From positions 59,556 through 123,555 of the forward strand of contig WIDE01000013.1 in assembly GCA_015039315.1 (NCBI GenBank): DNA of 64,000 nt, in the 5' to 3' direction. The notes below the pieces were generated by a model that saw only the letters and a program-made list of their open reading frames with translations, made no database searches and was not told the DNA's origin. How positions within the stretch are numbered: position 1 is the first letter of the stretch; every line of letters begins with the position of its first letter. The DNA comes from Clavulina sp. PMI_390 (Eukaryota > Basidiomycota > Agaricomycetes > Cantharellales > Hydnaceae). Of the stretch, positions 20,938 through 32,294 are shown in pieces. A program made the translations under genes and the position numbers.

Positions 20938-23342
20938 ATGACACAATCCCGCAAGTCTAACAGTCGCGGTGCTTCTGCCGCTCCGACGGCGTCAACAACG
21001 GCGCGTGCACCACCGACGTCATCATCACCTTCCCCCAAGGCGTCGAACGGTGCCGCCTCTGCCAACAACGCCAAGGTAATGTTTGCTCTCAGGCTGAGAA
21101 GAACCACGCTGGCTGACTGATGTATATGTACGTAGAAAACCGTCTCTGTTTCTCCTTCCAAGTCGAAGACAAAAAAGACCAAGGTATATTCCAGCTGGCA
21201 AAATGATCCCAGGTCATATTGATCTGATTATTGTCTCTCAGCCCTCCAGACCGAAGAAGAAAACGTCCTTTGTTGACCACGTCATTCGAGCTGGCCTCGT
21301 CTCCTTTGCCCTGTGGGCTGCATGGGTCTGCCCATCCGATACCCGTCTCGAGAATCCTTCATGCCGTGCTATAGAAAGTTGGCGGCTCACAATAGCAGCC
21401 CAGCTTAAAGAGCCGGTCCAAACGCTCCTTTCACATCCCTCTATTGAACCTGTCATTACAACTATCACCCCCCACTACCACCAAGCTGTCCGCCTCACCA
21501 CCCCCATCGTCCGCTCCATCCAAGTGAAGGCTGCCCCACACCTGCACGCCCTGACTGCCCAAGTTGATGAGCTATCAAAGCCCTATGTCCGAAAGGCTCA
21601 GGTAGAATACGATGCCCGTGTACGCCCCTACGTCGAGCAGGTGCAGCCCTACTATGATGTTACCTCAGACCACGTCCAACGTGGCTGGGTTCTCGCCCAA
21701 ACTCATCTTGGACCCCACGTTTCCCATGCTCAAAAAATAGCCAAGGAGCAGTGGGAGGTTACCATCTATCCCAAGGTCGTCATTCCCGCGTGGGAACAGC
21801 TACAGCTGCTCCCTGGCTGGGTCGACGACCAGGTCGGCGATCATGTGCGCGGTCTCAAGTCGACCTATATCGACGCTCAATTGGGCAAGATGTGGGCCAA
21901 GATCGAGGAACTGAGTGGCCGCTCCACCGTGGCGTCCGTTAAATCAACGTCGACGTCATCGAGCCCCAGTACTCCAGTCATTAGCGTCTTGTCAAAGAAG
22001 GCCTCTTCTGTTGTGGAGAGCGTCATCTCGCAGGTCCGTGCGTCAACGTCCTCTGTCGAAGAGAAGGTCGCCGCCACCACTCTCACGGTCGTTGAAGATG
22101 CCGCCCCAACCACTGCTGTCCCAACGAGCTCGATGCCATCAGCCGAGCCCGAGCCAACCCCCACATCCGCCACACTCTCGGTGGCTGAGAGCATTGAGCC
22201 TTCTATCTCGAGCTCGACGGCGCCAGCTTCTTCCTCCGTCGCCCCGGTCGCTTCTACTCCGGAACTTCCGGAAGAAACAGTGGAGGCTGATCCTGTGGAG
22301 GAGGCCGCGGATCCAGAGCCAGAGGAGGACCCTCTTGCCTTCCTCGAAGAGTTCACTGCTCCCTCGACCACCGCAGTTGCGGAGCCTGTCCAGCAAACCT
22401 GGACACCACCCACTGAAGAACAGATTGCTCAGCGCCAGCGAGATATGGTCGAGAAGCGACGTGACTTGGAGCGCCGCCACTCTGAGTGGGAGGCTAAGAT
22501 TGATGCAGCTGGTAGGGCAGCCCTCCCTCGTGTCGCAGCAGAGGTCGCTCGTCTACGCGAAGAAGCTCTCGAATCCCTCACGTCCACCGAAGATCCGGAA
22601 TCCATTGGTGCTCAAATCGCGGCCTTTAGAGCTGAAGGTGGCAAGGCTATTAAGGGTACCAAGGCTTATGTCGATAAGCTTATGTCTGGCAAATATCATG
22701 GTGCCGAGAAGATCGGTCTGTTCGACAGCGTCGTCAAGAAGGTTGATACCAGGTACACTGAAGGCGCAAAGACGCTCAGTGAGAACGTAGCTGCGTGGTG
22801 GGCAGATCTACGCAACCGAATTGACAACGTCGTGCTTTCTGCGAAGAAAGAAATGGACGACATTGGCAGTGACGGTCAGGCAGACCTCGGGATGGACTAC
22901 TCCTATTTGGATGATGTCACTACTGGTGACTGGTCGGTGAGTTTGATATCCTTTGCCAGTCACTTTCTTTCTTTCTAGTTCGGCCGTGACTCACTGTGAT
23001 CTGTTTCGTTTGTCTAGCGCTATCACGACCTGCTTCGACGTAAGTTATCTCCAGTTCACATAAATGACCACCATCTCATCTTCTGAACCCATAGGATCCG
23101 GACCATTCGTGGATAAATATAACAAGATCGTAGACGGGACTTTGCAAGGCGCACCCGCTGACCCCATCCCCGCCGCATTGGCAGACCTTCAAGAACAACT
23201 CCGTCAATTGGTCTCCGACTTCCAGGCCGACCTCCTCAAGGCTCGCGATGAGGGTTTCCGTACCATCAAAGGCAAACCCGTCGTTGACAAGCCTGGTAGC
23301 TCGCCTTCCAAGCCCAGTCAAGAAGCGTTCCCAGCAATGTGA
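20938..23342 (+). CDS. membrane-anchored helical-repeat protein of unknown function
   Basis: Five exons (20938-21075, 21136-21183, 21242-22936, 23018-23039, 23095-23342) give 716 residues. The N-terminus is Ser/Ala/Thr rich and basic (KSKTKKTKPSRPKKKT). One hydrophobic segment follows at about residues 75-92 (HVIRAGLVSFALWAAW). Residues 110-260 form a run of amphipathic helices broken by proline-aromatic pairs (TPHYHQAV, KPYVRKAQ, RPYVEQVQPYYD, IYPKVVIPAWEQL), reminiscent of apolipoprotein or perilipin helices. A long Ser/Thr/Pro/Glu-rich region (about 265-400) leads to a charged coiled coil (RQRDMVEKRRDLERRHSEWEA). A second helical domain covers about 455-690. Basic residues before the membrane segment favour an internal N-terminus. 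I do not recognise a named family; lipid-surface binding is an inference only. Confidence 0.8.
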
Positions 23343-23849
23343 TCAAGTCACTAGCTGGTGTGACGCGCACTTCAGATAATTCGGCCAAAATCGTTTCCAC
23401 CGGGTTCAGGAACAAGCGTTTGATCTCAACAGCAGGACCTCTAGTGCTGCTTTGGATGTGTACACAAGTGTGTCCTTTGCCGTCGTAGGGAAACATGGAG
23501 CTATAGAGTTGCCGCTATCTAATTTCCGAGTTTCGTTCGATCCATTTCCTCATCCTTCCTTACCCTACTGTCCTTTCCTTGCTATTTTCATTATGCTCTC
23601 TGGTGTTGATGTATTGTATTCGCCGCTCGATGGTATCCGAGTCAATCAATATATCTTATGCAAGAAAGTGAGCGCGACAGGAGCGTAAGGACGGATGAGA
23701 GGAAAAATCCCTGCAGGCTACTACATCAAGGTGGCGCAAATAAAATAACGACTATTATTCACACTGGAAAGCAAGATCTTCATGCAACGCGTGGCACATG
23801 CCTGTGAGGGGCAAAACGAGAAACCATTATTGTGCGGCTCCGGGGACAC
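23343..23849. other. convergent 3' region, no gene seen
   Basis: Lies between the stop at 23342 (plus) and the stop of the HP1-type gene at 23850 (minus). No supported ORF. Confidence 0.5.
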
Positions 23850-25237
23850 CTACGATGAACCATCAACTCGCCATTTGAGATTCGATTCGTAAAAGTTGAT
23901 GAGCTGCAACGGATCAATGAAGAATAAGCCATCTGAGCGAGACCCTAACGATATCAGAGCACAAACCTTGTATGGAGCGCGCTGAGCGAATTCGGCGCTA
24001 GTGGCTAGGCAGTCATCCCCCTCATGGCTGACAAATGTCGTTGAGATGTTAGAAAAAGACGATCCAAGGTTGAGTATGTCCTCACCTCCGGAAATGGACT
24101 TGAAGTAGCTTGTCTTTCTCGCGCCGTTCGACGGTGTTGATATGAACCACGGTCTCCGACCAGTCAGTCAGGTGGCCAAACTTCTTCATCGTGGTAATCT
24201 CCAGCTGTTCTTGGGCTTTGACGTGATTGACCTCGGCCTCCTCATCGTTGGCGCCAGACAGGTCGCCATCCGCAGGCGGTGCGACTGGCTCATATTGCCC
24301 TGGAGGTGGTTTAGTGTTGTTGCGACCACCATAGGTGGACTTCCGCTTCTTCGGAGCAGGTGCATCGTCCCCCTCAGGCTTCTCATCGACATCCATGGCA
24401 TCCGGATTAGCTTCTGAGCGACGTCGCTTCGCTTTTTCCGGAGGAGATGCGGGAGAAGCAGCTGCCTTTGTGCGCCCATTCTTGGTGGCACTGGAGGATG
24501 GTTTAGACGCCATGGCACCTAGGTCTTCGCTGGATGCGTCGTTGACCGACGAGATACGGTTTTTCTTCACCATTGATTTGCGTGCGCCTTTTTTGTCCTT
24601 TTTGGCCTGGTGGCGCTCAAGAAGAGTGTCCCGGCTTGGCTTCTCAGCTCGAGCGCGCTTCTTCCAGAACTTGTTGATCAGCACTTGCGCACCACTTGAA
24701 GAGCATGCCACAGGTCAGGGCAGACAGATCTTAGTAGATGGGCTCGCACTCACCCTGCATTAGACTCAGTTGTCCAAGAATTGTCGTCCTCGCCATAGTT
24801 CTTCCAGCTCACGAAATATGCGATCTCGTCAGGTGCCTAACATGGTAGGCAGGAACAATACGCGTTTTTAATTGTTTTCATCAGATAAAGTAACGTCGAT
24901 AAGCAGTAAACCAGACTAAAAGACGCGTTCGCACCTCGGGGACCCCGCCAACTCGGACGTCAAGAATCTCCTCAATTTCATACTCTTCCTCATCGTCGTC
25001 GCCATCTCCCCCCTTATCCGACTCTTCATCATCGTCTACAGGGACTTCTGTTCGTACAGTGAGACATCAGAATGACTATGGGAGGTGATGGTGGAGGGAG
25101 AAGTAGGACTTGCGTTTCGCAGATGTGGACTTCGAGGTGGCGCCATTCTGCGACGCACGAGCCTTCTTGGGAGAATAATGCTCCCCAAGATCCTCACTGT
25201 CTGAAGAAGATAGTCGGGCTGGGGCAGATTTCGCCAT
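23850..25237 (-). CDS. HP1/Swi6-type chromodomain and chromoshadow protein
   Basis: Heterochromatin protein that should bind histone H3 methylated on Lys9. The ATG at 25237 starts MAKSAPARLSSSDSEDLGEHY. An acidic stretch precedes the chromodomain: EEEYEIEEILDVRVGG, EIAYFVSWKNYGEDDNSW and AQVLINKFWKKR, which supply the aromatic cage (Tyr, Trp and the loop acidic/aromatic positions). A long basic hinge with nuclear-localisation-like clusters (KAKRRRSE, PKKRKSTYGG) follows. The chromoshadow domain ends the protein: HLTDWSETVVHINTVERR, LLQVHFRSHEGDDCLA, and PYKLINFYESNLKWR. About 349 residues. The intron after the chromodomain needs the donor GTGCGA, giving ESNAGDGAQVL. The first intron uses a weak donor (GTCCTA). 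Confidence 0.9.
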
Positions 25238-27282
25238 CAATTTGTTCGCCGAGAGACAATAGACGACGGGATAGTGGCGTCGAACGGTGGGCACGAGGTC
25301 GGCAGCAGCCTTCGGAACCGTGAGAGCGAGAGCAAGGCAAAACAATTGTTGACAGAGGTGTGGAAGCTTTCACTTCGGTTATGATGGCGAAATCGATGGA
25401 TGAACCATGCTCGCCATGCTGCGTTCGTAGGGCATGCTCCAGCAGCCTAGAAGGAGGGCCAGAAGGTGCAATGGGGGGAAAAGATTACAGAGTCTGGTCT
25501 ACAGGATCTGGCGAGCACGTCACAATCTGGTTACCATTTTCCACATGGCTAGCATTGAATAATATAGTATTAGTTCTTTGATCGATCTATTATCTATACC
25601 TGACTCATGTGGTATCTTGATGTATGAATGTTTCCCCAACGGTGGGAGCGTCAGAGCCAATCGCCCCCCAAATCTAGAGTATAGTTTAGGGGAGATACAT
25701 TCCTCCATCACGACCCCAATATCATCGCTTCCCAAGAGATGTCTGATAGCTGAAATGCAGCACTCAACGGGCAATATTGGCGCGCATAGCCTAAGCATGT
25801 GGTTCTCTCTCGAATGGGAAATGAGCAAACCTTTTCGGATTGTGAGATGCAGCACAAAAGAATATACCTCATGAGAGTTAGATGAATCATATGAGACGGT
25901 TTTGATCGGGATAGATTGGCCAGACCGCATCGGCCTTCACTTCAGGATTCCTGGACAGCAGGGCATGGGCATGATCGAAAATCAGAGAAATGCGCGGGGT
26001 GCAACAGCCCCCTCAAAGACGGGGTTTCAAGAAGGCGCGCCCGCAGTACCATAACGGCAGTCCAGCACAGCGCAGCGCTAGTCTCATGGAAGCTGCCACC
26101 GAGTGACCCGATCCGGGCAGGGTCTAGAAGTCTTGATTAGCTTGGAAGAGAGTTGTGGATGTTGTATGCCGAGAATTGCCACCCTTGTCGAGGAGAATGC
26201 CTTGCCCGTTCTGATGAGTATCAACGGAACAATTGGCGGAAATGTGCTCGTATCGCCAATTCCATGCCGCTCCATCCCCCTAAAGATGGCTTCGCGAAGC
26301 ATGAATGCCATGACATCACAGAAAGGGAATTGGCGGTCATCACCTGGGACCTGACAAGTGGTTACGAACGAGTCATCCCCCCACCACCCGGCAGTCATAC
26401 CGACGGCCTCCGGCGGGGGGCTCGAACAAAATCACTCGGAAGTGGGAAGGCGCGCCGAGGACCGTTATTCAGTGAGATTGAAAGGCATTCCACGCTTGTT
26501 TCTGGGACGATCGAAACTATGCAATGCTTGTGCCGGCGGTAGTGCTGAGTGTCTGATGCAGGTTGCTCTCTACAAAATGTCAACCCTGGGTAAAACGCCC
26601 GCTTGTAACACATGAAATCGGAGAAAAGGATCCAGATCCATTGTACGGAGGGCCGGCCACCCACTGGAATTGCGGCAGACTCCCTCTAATGTGACAGCGG
26701 CGACAATCGTGTTAGAAAGTGAAGGAGCTTGATGTGTGTCGTTATGGTAGAACCTATTACTCCGAGGGATCGTGTGGCGATTCGGGCGTGGATAGGAGGT
26801 GACGTTAGAAGGTAATATCAGTGGTGCTGTGCGGAACGTCAGGTGAGGCAACCAGTCAGGGTGTTGGGTATTTGAGCCAGTAGATTTAGCCAAAACGCCA
26901 ATTGGATATTTTGCCAATAAAGGCAGAGATTGGGGTCGGTACGATCCGACTTACTCGGGAACTCAAGGATATAGGGTGGCATCATCATTGTCATCATCAT
27001 TGGCGTGCGATTGAGTCAGAGATTAGGGAATTACAGACACTGAGTTGACACAAAACTTGACGCCCGGCACAATCAGGTCACTTGACTTGGTCGAAAAAGG
27101 TCCAGATCGAGCCTTTGAATCTCTGTTGGACATGCCGAAGATGGCAGAAGAGCGGCGCACCAAAGACAAGGCCGCAAGAAAAAAGGGTGTGATGCGCCCC
27201 AAGCGCCCCAAGATGTGAAATGTGCGAACTAGGAGAAAGCAAGTGAAACTGGCAAAAAAAGAAAGAAAGTGCATTATCGTGA
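25238..27282. other. 2-kb gene-poor stretch
   Basis: No gene could be supported. Frames open at 25520-25930 (minus), 25916-26140, 26153-26542 and 26358-26615 (plus) and 26570-26917 (minus). They have no continuous domain, and their splice signals do not join them sensibly. Two isolated Cys motifs (CAGC near 25997, LCNAC near 26520) are discussed as a finding. The right end is the 3' flank of the Y14 gene. Confidence 0.45.
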
Positions 27283-28130
27283 TCATCTCCCAGGGCTGGC
27301 GCTCCTGCCGCGGCCTTGACGGCCGGCAGCGGACTGGCGCCGTTTGGGGCCACTGGGAGGGGGTCGAACGAACGCGAAATCGCATTGCAACACCTGGTCT
27401 AGCAATGTCGAGCCGCTGGCCTGCTCGATGGCATTTTTAGCATCACCATAAGTAGCGTACTCCACGAGCGCGTATCCCTATCGAAAAATACCGTGAGTAA
27501 GGTGATTCACAATCAGAAAAAGGATGTTGTATTTGAGACGAACTTTGACATAGCCCGTCCTTCGATCCAAGTTGAGATGAAGGTTCAATATCTCGCCGTA
27601 GTCGGCAAATTTGTCTTGGACATCATCTTCTGTCGCTTCTTCGTGCACATTTGTGACCATGACGATCCATCCTTCGACAGCTGGAAGTATGGAATGTCAA
27701 ACAGAAGATAGAAACGATAGAACAGTGGGGGGAAGGTGACAATAGCCATTGAGTCACAAAGGGATCAACAAAGTATAGCAAACATGGCGATCGCAGAGTG
27801 ACAACTTACATCGAGCAGCTTTGGCGTCTTTGGCATCTCCATCTTTGTTCTCTAGGGTGTCATAATCTTGCTCTGCTCGGTCATTCGCGTGGCCCCCTGA
27901 GCGTGGACACGATATTCAATGCACAGACACGGGGTATCTCGGGAGGCGAATCGACCAGAGCACATACCTCCACGGTGAAGTCGGCCTTTGCGGCGCACGA
28001 CCCCATGATCTAGGAGAGACGAGATAATGAGGGAATGATGGAGGGCTTGGGTGAGAAGATAACGCTCTAGTGGCAACGGGGGGGTCGGATTAAAGATACC
28101 TTCTGGACCGTCCATATCCATCGAATCCAT
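27283..28130 (-). CDS. exon junction complex RNA-binding protein Y14/RBM8A
   Basis: Core subunit of the exon junction complex, the partner of Mago. The minus-strand ATG at 28130 starts [10 protein letters not shown]. Short exons give [14 protein letters not shown] and then [20 protein letters not shown]. Next comes the diagnostic entry into the [22 protein letters not shown], followed by [39 protein letters not shown] and [16 protein letters not shown]. It ends in an RS/RG-rich tail ([13 protein letters not shown]). The RRM lacks canonical RNP aromatic residues at some positions, as in Y14, where the sheet binds Mago instead of RNA. About 170 residues and at least five exons. Presence fits the very intron-rich gene set. 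It is divergent from the MYND gene. Confidence 0.93.
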
Positions 28131-28723
28131 CTTTGTGTTGTTGTTGTTGTTAGCTGGGCTAAGCGCTTTTGCAAACAGAGCGGTGGTGCGGGAGTGTGGG
28201 AAACTGTGACGCGCCGAATACAAAGTGTTACCGCGACGAGGGTTTTTTGGGAGAGAGCATGAACAGCTGAGGGGGATGAATGCTGGACTCCAGATGGGCC
28301 CAAATTATTGGGATGGACCTGAGAACTTTCTCTCCGATTCACCTGACGCGCTCAAATGGCGGAAATCCATGAATCCACCGCACACAAACACAACTGAACA
28401 AAAATATTTATCTGAGGCGCCCCATCGCCATCAAAGAGATCTAACTGTGCCTGCTAGGTGCCGCAATATATGGACCCACGGTCTCTACCACCATTCTGTT
28501 TCAACTCAGGCCTTGGATGCAACCGCTCATACATCCTCGTTCGCATGATGACACGTCGGATCACCTTCTCGCCCGAATCCTATTAGCCGTTGCTGGTCGA
28601 CCACAGGGTGCCGCCCCCACCCCGGCGCGCTATATATAAGGGACCACTGCACTCTCTGGAACCCGTGTCGCTTCATCCCCCGCATCCCACACACACTCTT
28701 CATCGCTTCCATTATTACTCATA
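28131..28723. promoter_or_regulatory. 593-bp divergent intergenic region with TATA box
   Basis: Separates Y14 (minus, start 28130) from the MYND gene (plus, start 28724). A TATA element sits at 28631-28639, about 90 bp before the MYND ATG. No other gene is seen. Confidence 0.55.
28631..28639 (+). promoter_or_regulatory. TATA box of the MYND gene
   Basis: CTATATATAAGG at a GC-rich boundary, roughly 90 bp upstream of the ATG at 28724, a normal position for a fungal core promoter. The sequence following it is pyrimidine-rich, as expected for a transcription start. Confidence 0.7.
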
Positions 28724-29667
28724 ATGGCTCTACCTCTCCCCTATGTCACCCACCCTTGCAATGTGTGCCAGGACGCCACTACGCTATGGTGTTCTCGCTG
28801 TCACGCTGCCTGGTACTGCAGTCCTGAGCATCTTCAGATGGTACATCATCCTACTCCCTTTCTTTCCCGTGATCCACCCTTTGCCGTAACTCGCCATAAG
28901 ATTGACCCGCCATCTCTTCTCTCTCTTCCTGTCTCTTCCGTTCCGAACCCGCCTTCTTAGGATTGGAATGCTCACAGCGGCCAATGCCATCCCTTCGTCC
29001 CCTCTGTGCCTCTGTCATTCGAAGCCTCAATAGCACAAGAGCTCGGTCCCGCCAACTCTTATCAAGCTATTCTATTTCCCCACGACTCTGAAACCCCTCA
29101 ACTCATCCGCATCGACTGCCTTGCTCGCCCACAGGCGTCGGGACCCTGCAAATGGACTCCCGTAGCGGGCCCTTTCGTGGGAGGTACCCGGGAACCCGGC
29201 AACGTCATTGTCACTCGCGGCGTCGCTGGAGCTGTCCTTCGCTTCCCCATGCAGATTTTCTATCGCGCCGACTTTCTCATCGACGGCTCGCCCCCGAATC
29301 GCTGCATCCAAAAACTAACCGGTGGTCATGCCGTCCACCAGTGGAATGGCAATGTGGTTGCTCTCAAATTCTTCGGCAACCGTCGACAAGGGTAAGTGTC
29401 CTATTCGCTCGCCCCCTGTGCTCTCCCTCTGCAGCCTCTTCTTGGACTGCTTGTCAGTGCTGCTCTGCACCGGCGGCGTATCCGTTGAATGCCCACCGAT
29501 CTATGACACGGCGCGCATCTCCATTTGCACGGCCATCTCCCTCCTCCATTAAGCGATCCATTACTGGGAATCTTTAGCTGACGCTGTCTCCACACCGTAG
29601 GTACGCAGATGCCACGAACGCCGATCTCGCTGCATTGGTGGCTTATTTCATGCAGCCCCCCTCTTAA
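28724..29667 (+). CDS. MYND zinc-finger protein
   Basis: Three exons (28724-28840, 28961-29391, 29601-29667) give 204 residues. The MYND finger spans exons 1 and 2: PCNVCQDATTLWCSRC, HAAWYCSPEHLQMDW, then NAHSGQCHPF. This provides the CxxC, CxxC, CxxxH and HxxxC-type ligands. The remaining 150 residues have a compact beta-rich look (YQAILFPHDSETPQLI, NVIVTRGVAGAVLRFPMQIF, VHQWNGNVVALKFFG), a domain common beside MYND fingers in Agaricomycetes. There is no SET domain, so it is not a typical SMYD methyltransferase. MYND fingers bind proline-rich peptides; the partner is unknown. If the second intron were not removed, a frame would run to a stop near 29552, so an alternative C-terminus is possible. 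Confidence 0.82.
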
Positions 29668-30178
29668 AATTGACATCGCGGGCCCTATCGCCGCGTCGTC
29701 AATCTTCCGTAATTGACCCCTTTGAAGCCAATCTCGTACAGCGATGGGTGCCTTTTTCGAACATCGTTATTAGTCAACCGAAAAAAAAGCCTCTCATCCA
29801 GCTACATATCCATCCATCCTCGTTAATTCTCCCACCCCCCGCCTCCATTGCATTACATCACTGTATAATAGGCATGTTCTGTCCCTCGCTACTCGATGTA
29901 GCGAGACTTGCTATTTCGCTCTCAAAAGTTGTGTGTTTGTGCTTTTCACTTGTTGCTTTCGTGCTACCTACCATACTCTTACTTGATCCTGTACCGCTTT
30001 CGTACAACTCTATAATTCTATGCTATCTACTTTTTGTTTTTCTCATGGAGACATCATCACTCTTGAGGCCAGCCACCTATGAGATCACGCAGAGCGCGAT
30101 GGCAAAAGGCGCCGCACGGGCGGAGGAAATTGAGGGCCGACGAGCGGGGTGCTAGGGGGCGTGATGATGGAGCCGTGA
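29668..30178. other. convergent 3' region, no gene seen
   Basis: Lies between the MYND stop (29667) and the end of the open frame of argininosuccinate synthase (30179). A 160-codon open frame at 29670-30155 has hydrophobic, low-information content and is not supported. Confidence 0.45.
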
Positions 30179-32294
30179 CTATTCATCGGTGTAAAGTATC
30201 ATCGAAATGATCTTGAGTATCATGAACCCAAAAAAAGAAATAAATCCATAAAAAATCAAGAGGTGTATCATTTTGAGTTTAAGTACCGGATGTTGTTGCC
30301 TTGCAGGCTTTATACCGTACATGTACACGAATTCAGACACAAAATATTGGGAATAGGACCACGGTCCGGGGACTGTGAGCGTGGAAGAGGTGACGCAGGA
30401 CCGACGGGCGCCTCCGACGCTAATTAGACGCGAGAACCATAGACATCTTTGGGTTGCACGCCGCCAAGCCCCTTGCGAACATTCGCCGCGCCCCACCTTA
30501 AATAAAATAGAGTACGCAGTTATCCAGTCAGTCAAAAGTCTCCGAGATTCAACGGCAACGTGGCCGCTCTCGCGCGTGGCATAATTGGGTTGATGGAACC
30601 GGGCGTACTTTTTGATGCGGATCGACTCGATCTGGATGAAACCGGAAGTATCTGTAGGCTCAAACCCGCCGAGCTCGTCCATAGATGATTCACGTTCATC
30701 ATACAAACCCTGTGAATATATCCGGTTAGGTTAAGATCGCCATGTGGAGCACTATAGATTCGCAAGCCCATACCTCATCAGAGAATCGTCCCTCCACAAT
30801 GACGTTGCCCTTGTAAAGTTTCAATCGCACCGTGCCGTTTACGGTACGCTGGCTAGTGGGGATGGAGCTCGTGACAAATTCACGCTCAGGACTGAAGAAG
30901 TAACCGTTGTAAAGGATCTGGCTGAGCTGCACTGTGACAAACTGATCCCTGAGGCGGCGCACATTACGATCCAGAGTGAGACCCTCCAGATCCATATGGG
31001 CAACACGGAGGATCGTGGCGGCGGGCGATTCGTAGCATCCACGAGATTTGACGCCGATGAAGCGGTTCTCAACGATATCGATACGACCAATACCATGCTT
31101 GCGAGCAAGCGAATTGAGAGTCATGAATACATCCACGGCATCAGTGACAACGGATGAGCCATTTGTCACTTTCACGGGAAGACCTCCTTTGAACTCGATA
31201 GAGATCCTCTCTGGTTCAGTCGGAGCTTGCTCGGGCGAGGCTGTGAGTTTCCACATGTCATCAGGAGGAGTGGTGTTGGGATCCTCCAAAATGCCAGCCT
31301 CATAGGAAATATGGTAGAGATTTTCGTCTATTGCGCGGCGTCGTGAGCCTAGATTATCGGGAGCACGAGACCGAATGGTGCCTTACCGGTAGACCATGGT
31401 TTCGCCGCAGTTTGTGCGACGGGGATTTGCTTCTGAGCAGCGTATTCCAGAAGGGCAGCACGGCCGGCAAATCGGTTATAGAATGCTTTTGATAAAAAAA
31501 AAAAAAAGAGAGATTTAGCTGTGTGGCGAGATGAAAAAGAATAGAATATCTTACCAGGGTTTCTCCACGGCGCGATGACCTTAATATCGGGCTTAAGCCC
31601 ATAGAAAGCAAGCTCGAAACGGACTTGGTCGTTACCCTTACCCGTGCACCCGTGCGAAACGAAACTGTTATTATGGAAAGTGGTTAAAAAAGTGACCGCA
31701 GACGATATAGGATAGTGAACGGTCATACTCGCAACCTTCCCTCTCCGCAACGGCGATCATTCCACGAGCAATGACTGGCCGTGCAAGCGAGGTGCCTAGG
31801 AGATAGACATTCTTTGACGAAGATAGAAGCATGAGCGGTCTTGAACAACTGCCGACTATATGAATTCTCACCTCGTAGATGGCATTCGCCTGGATAGCCG
31901 GGTAGATGAGTTCAGTGACAAACTCGCGTTTTAGATCCTAACGATCAATCAGAAAATCTTCGCTCATGAAACTCGTATTCTTCTCTTGACTCACCTCCAA
32001 GAAGAATTTTTTCGCCCCGACTAGGAGAGCCTTCTTGCGTGCCGCTTCGTAGTCCTAGAGAGATCGGGTGAGGGGGGGTAGGTGGAAAAGACTGAGAGCA
32101 CATACCTCTTCCTGACCGACATCAGCCATGAAGGTGTAGACTTCGTAGCCTTCCTCGATAAGCCAGGCAAGGATACACGAGGTATCTGGCGCGATCGATT
32201 GCATTCAATGCTCATTCCGCGAAATGTCGCCATCGCGCTCACCTAAGCCTCCTGAATAGGCCAACAGAACACGCCCTTTGCTCTCGGAAGCCAT
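30179..32294 (-). CDS. ARG1: argininosuccinate synthase, with an unusual C-terminal extension
   Basis: Joins citrulline and aspartate with ATP to argininosuccinate in arginine synthesis. The minus-strand ATG at 32294 starts [20 protein letters not shown], the N-type ATP pyrophosphatase loop. Signatures follow: [96 protein letters not shown] and [18 protein letters not shown]. The conserved part ends near 30565 (...NYATRES). The frame then stays open for about 128 more codons to 30179, with a hydrophobic end ([19 protein letters not shown]). Fungal enzymes normally stop a few residues after the IRIKK motif, so this tail is either a real extension or readthrough of untranslated sequence after stop loss. 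A poly-A/T tract at about 31495-31507 lies inside an intron. Confidence 0.94.

Noticed and set aside
21877..22790. Long frames in the other two phases inside the helical-repeat gene
   Set aside because: They are Ser/Arg/Pro low-complexity shadows of the disordered region of the real exon 21242-22936.
29670..30155. 161-codon plus-strand frame rich in hydrophobic residues
   Set aside because: It begins inside the 3' flank of the MYND gene, lacks conserved motifs and is A/T-skewed; better explained as 3' untranslated sequence.
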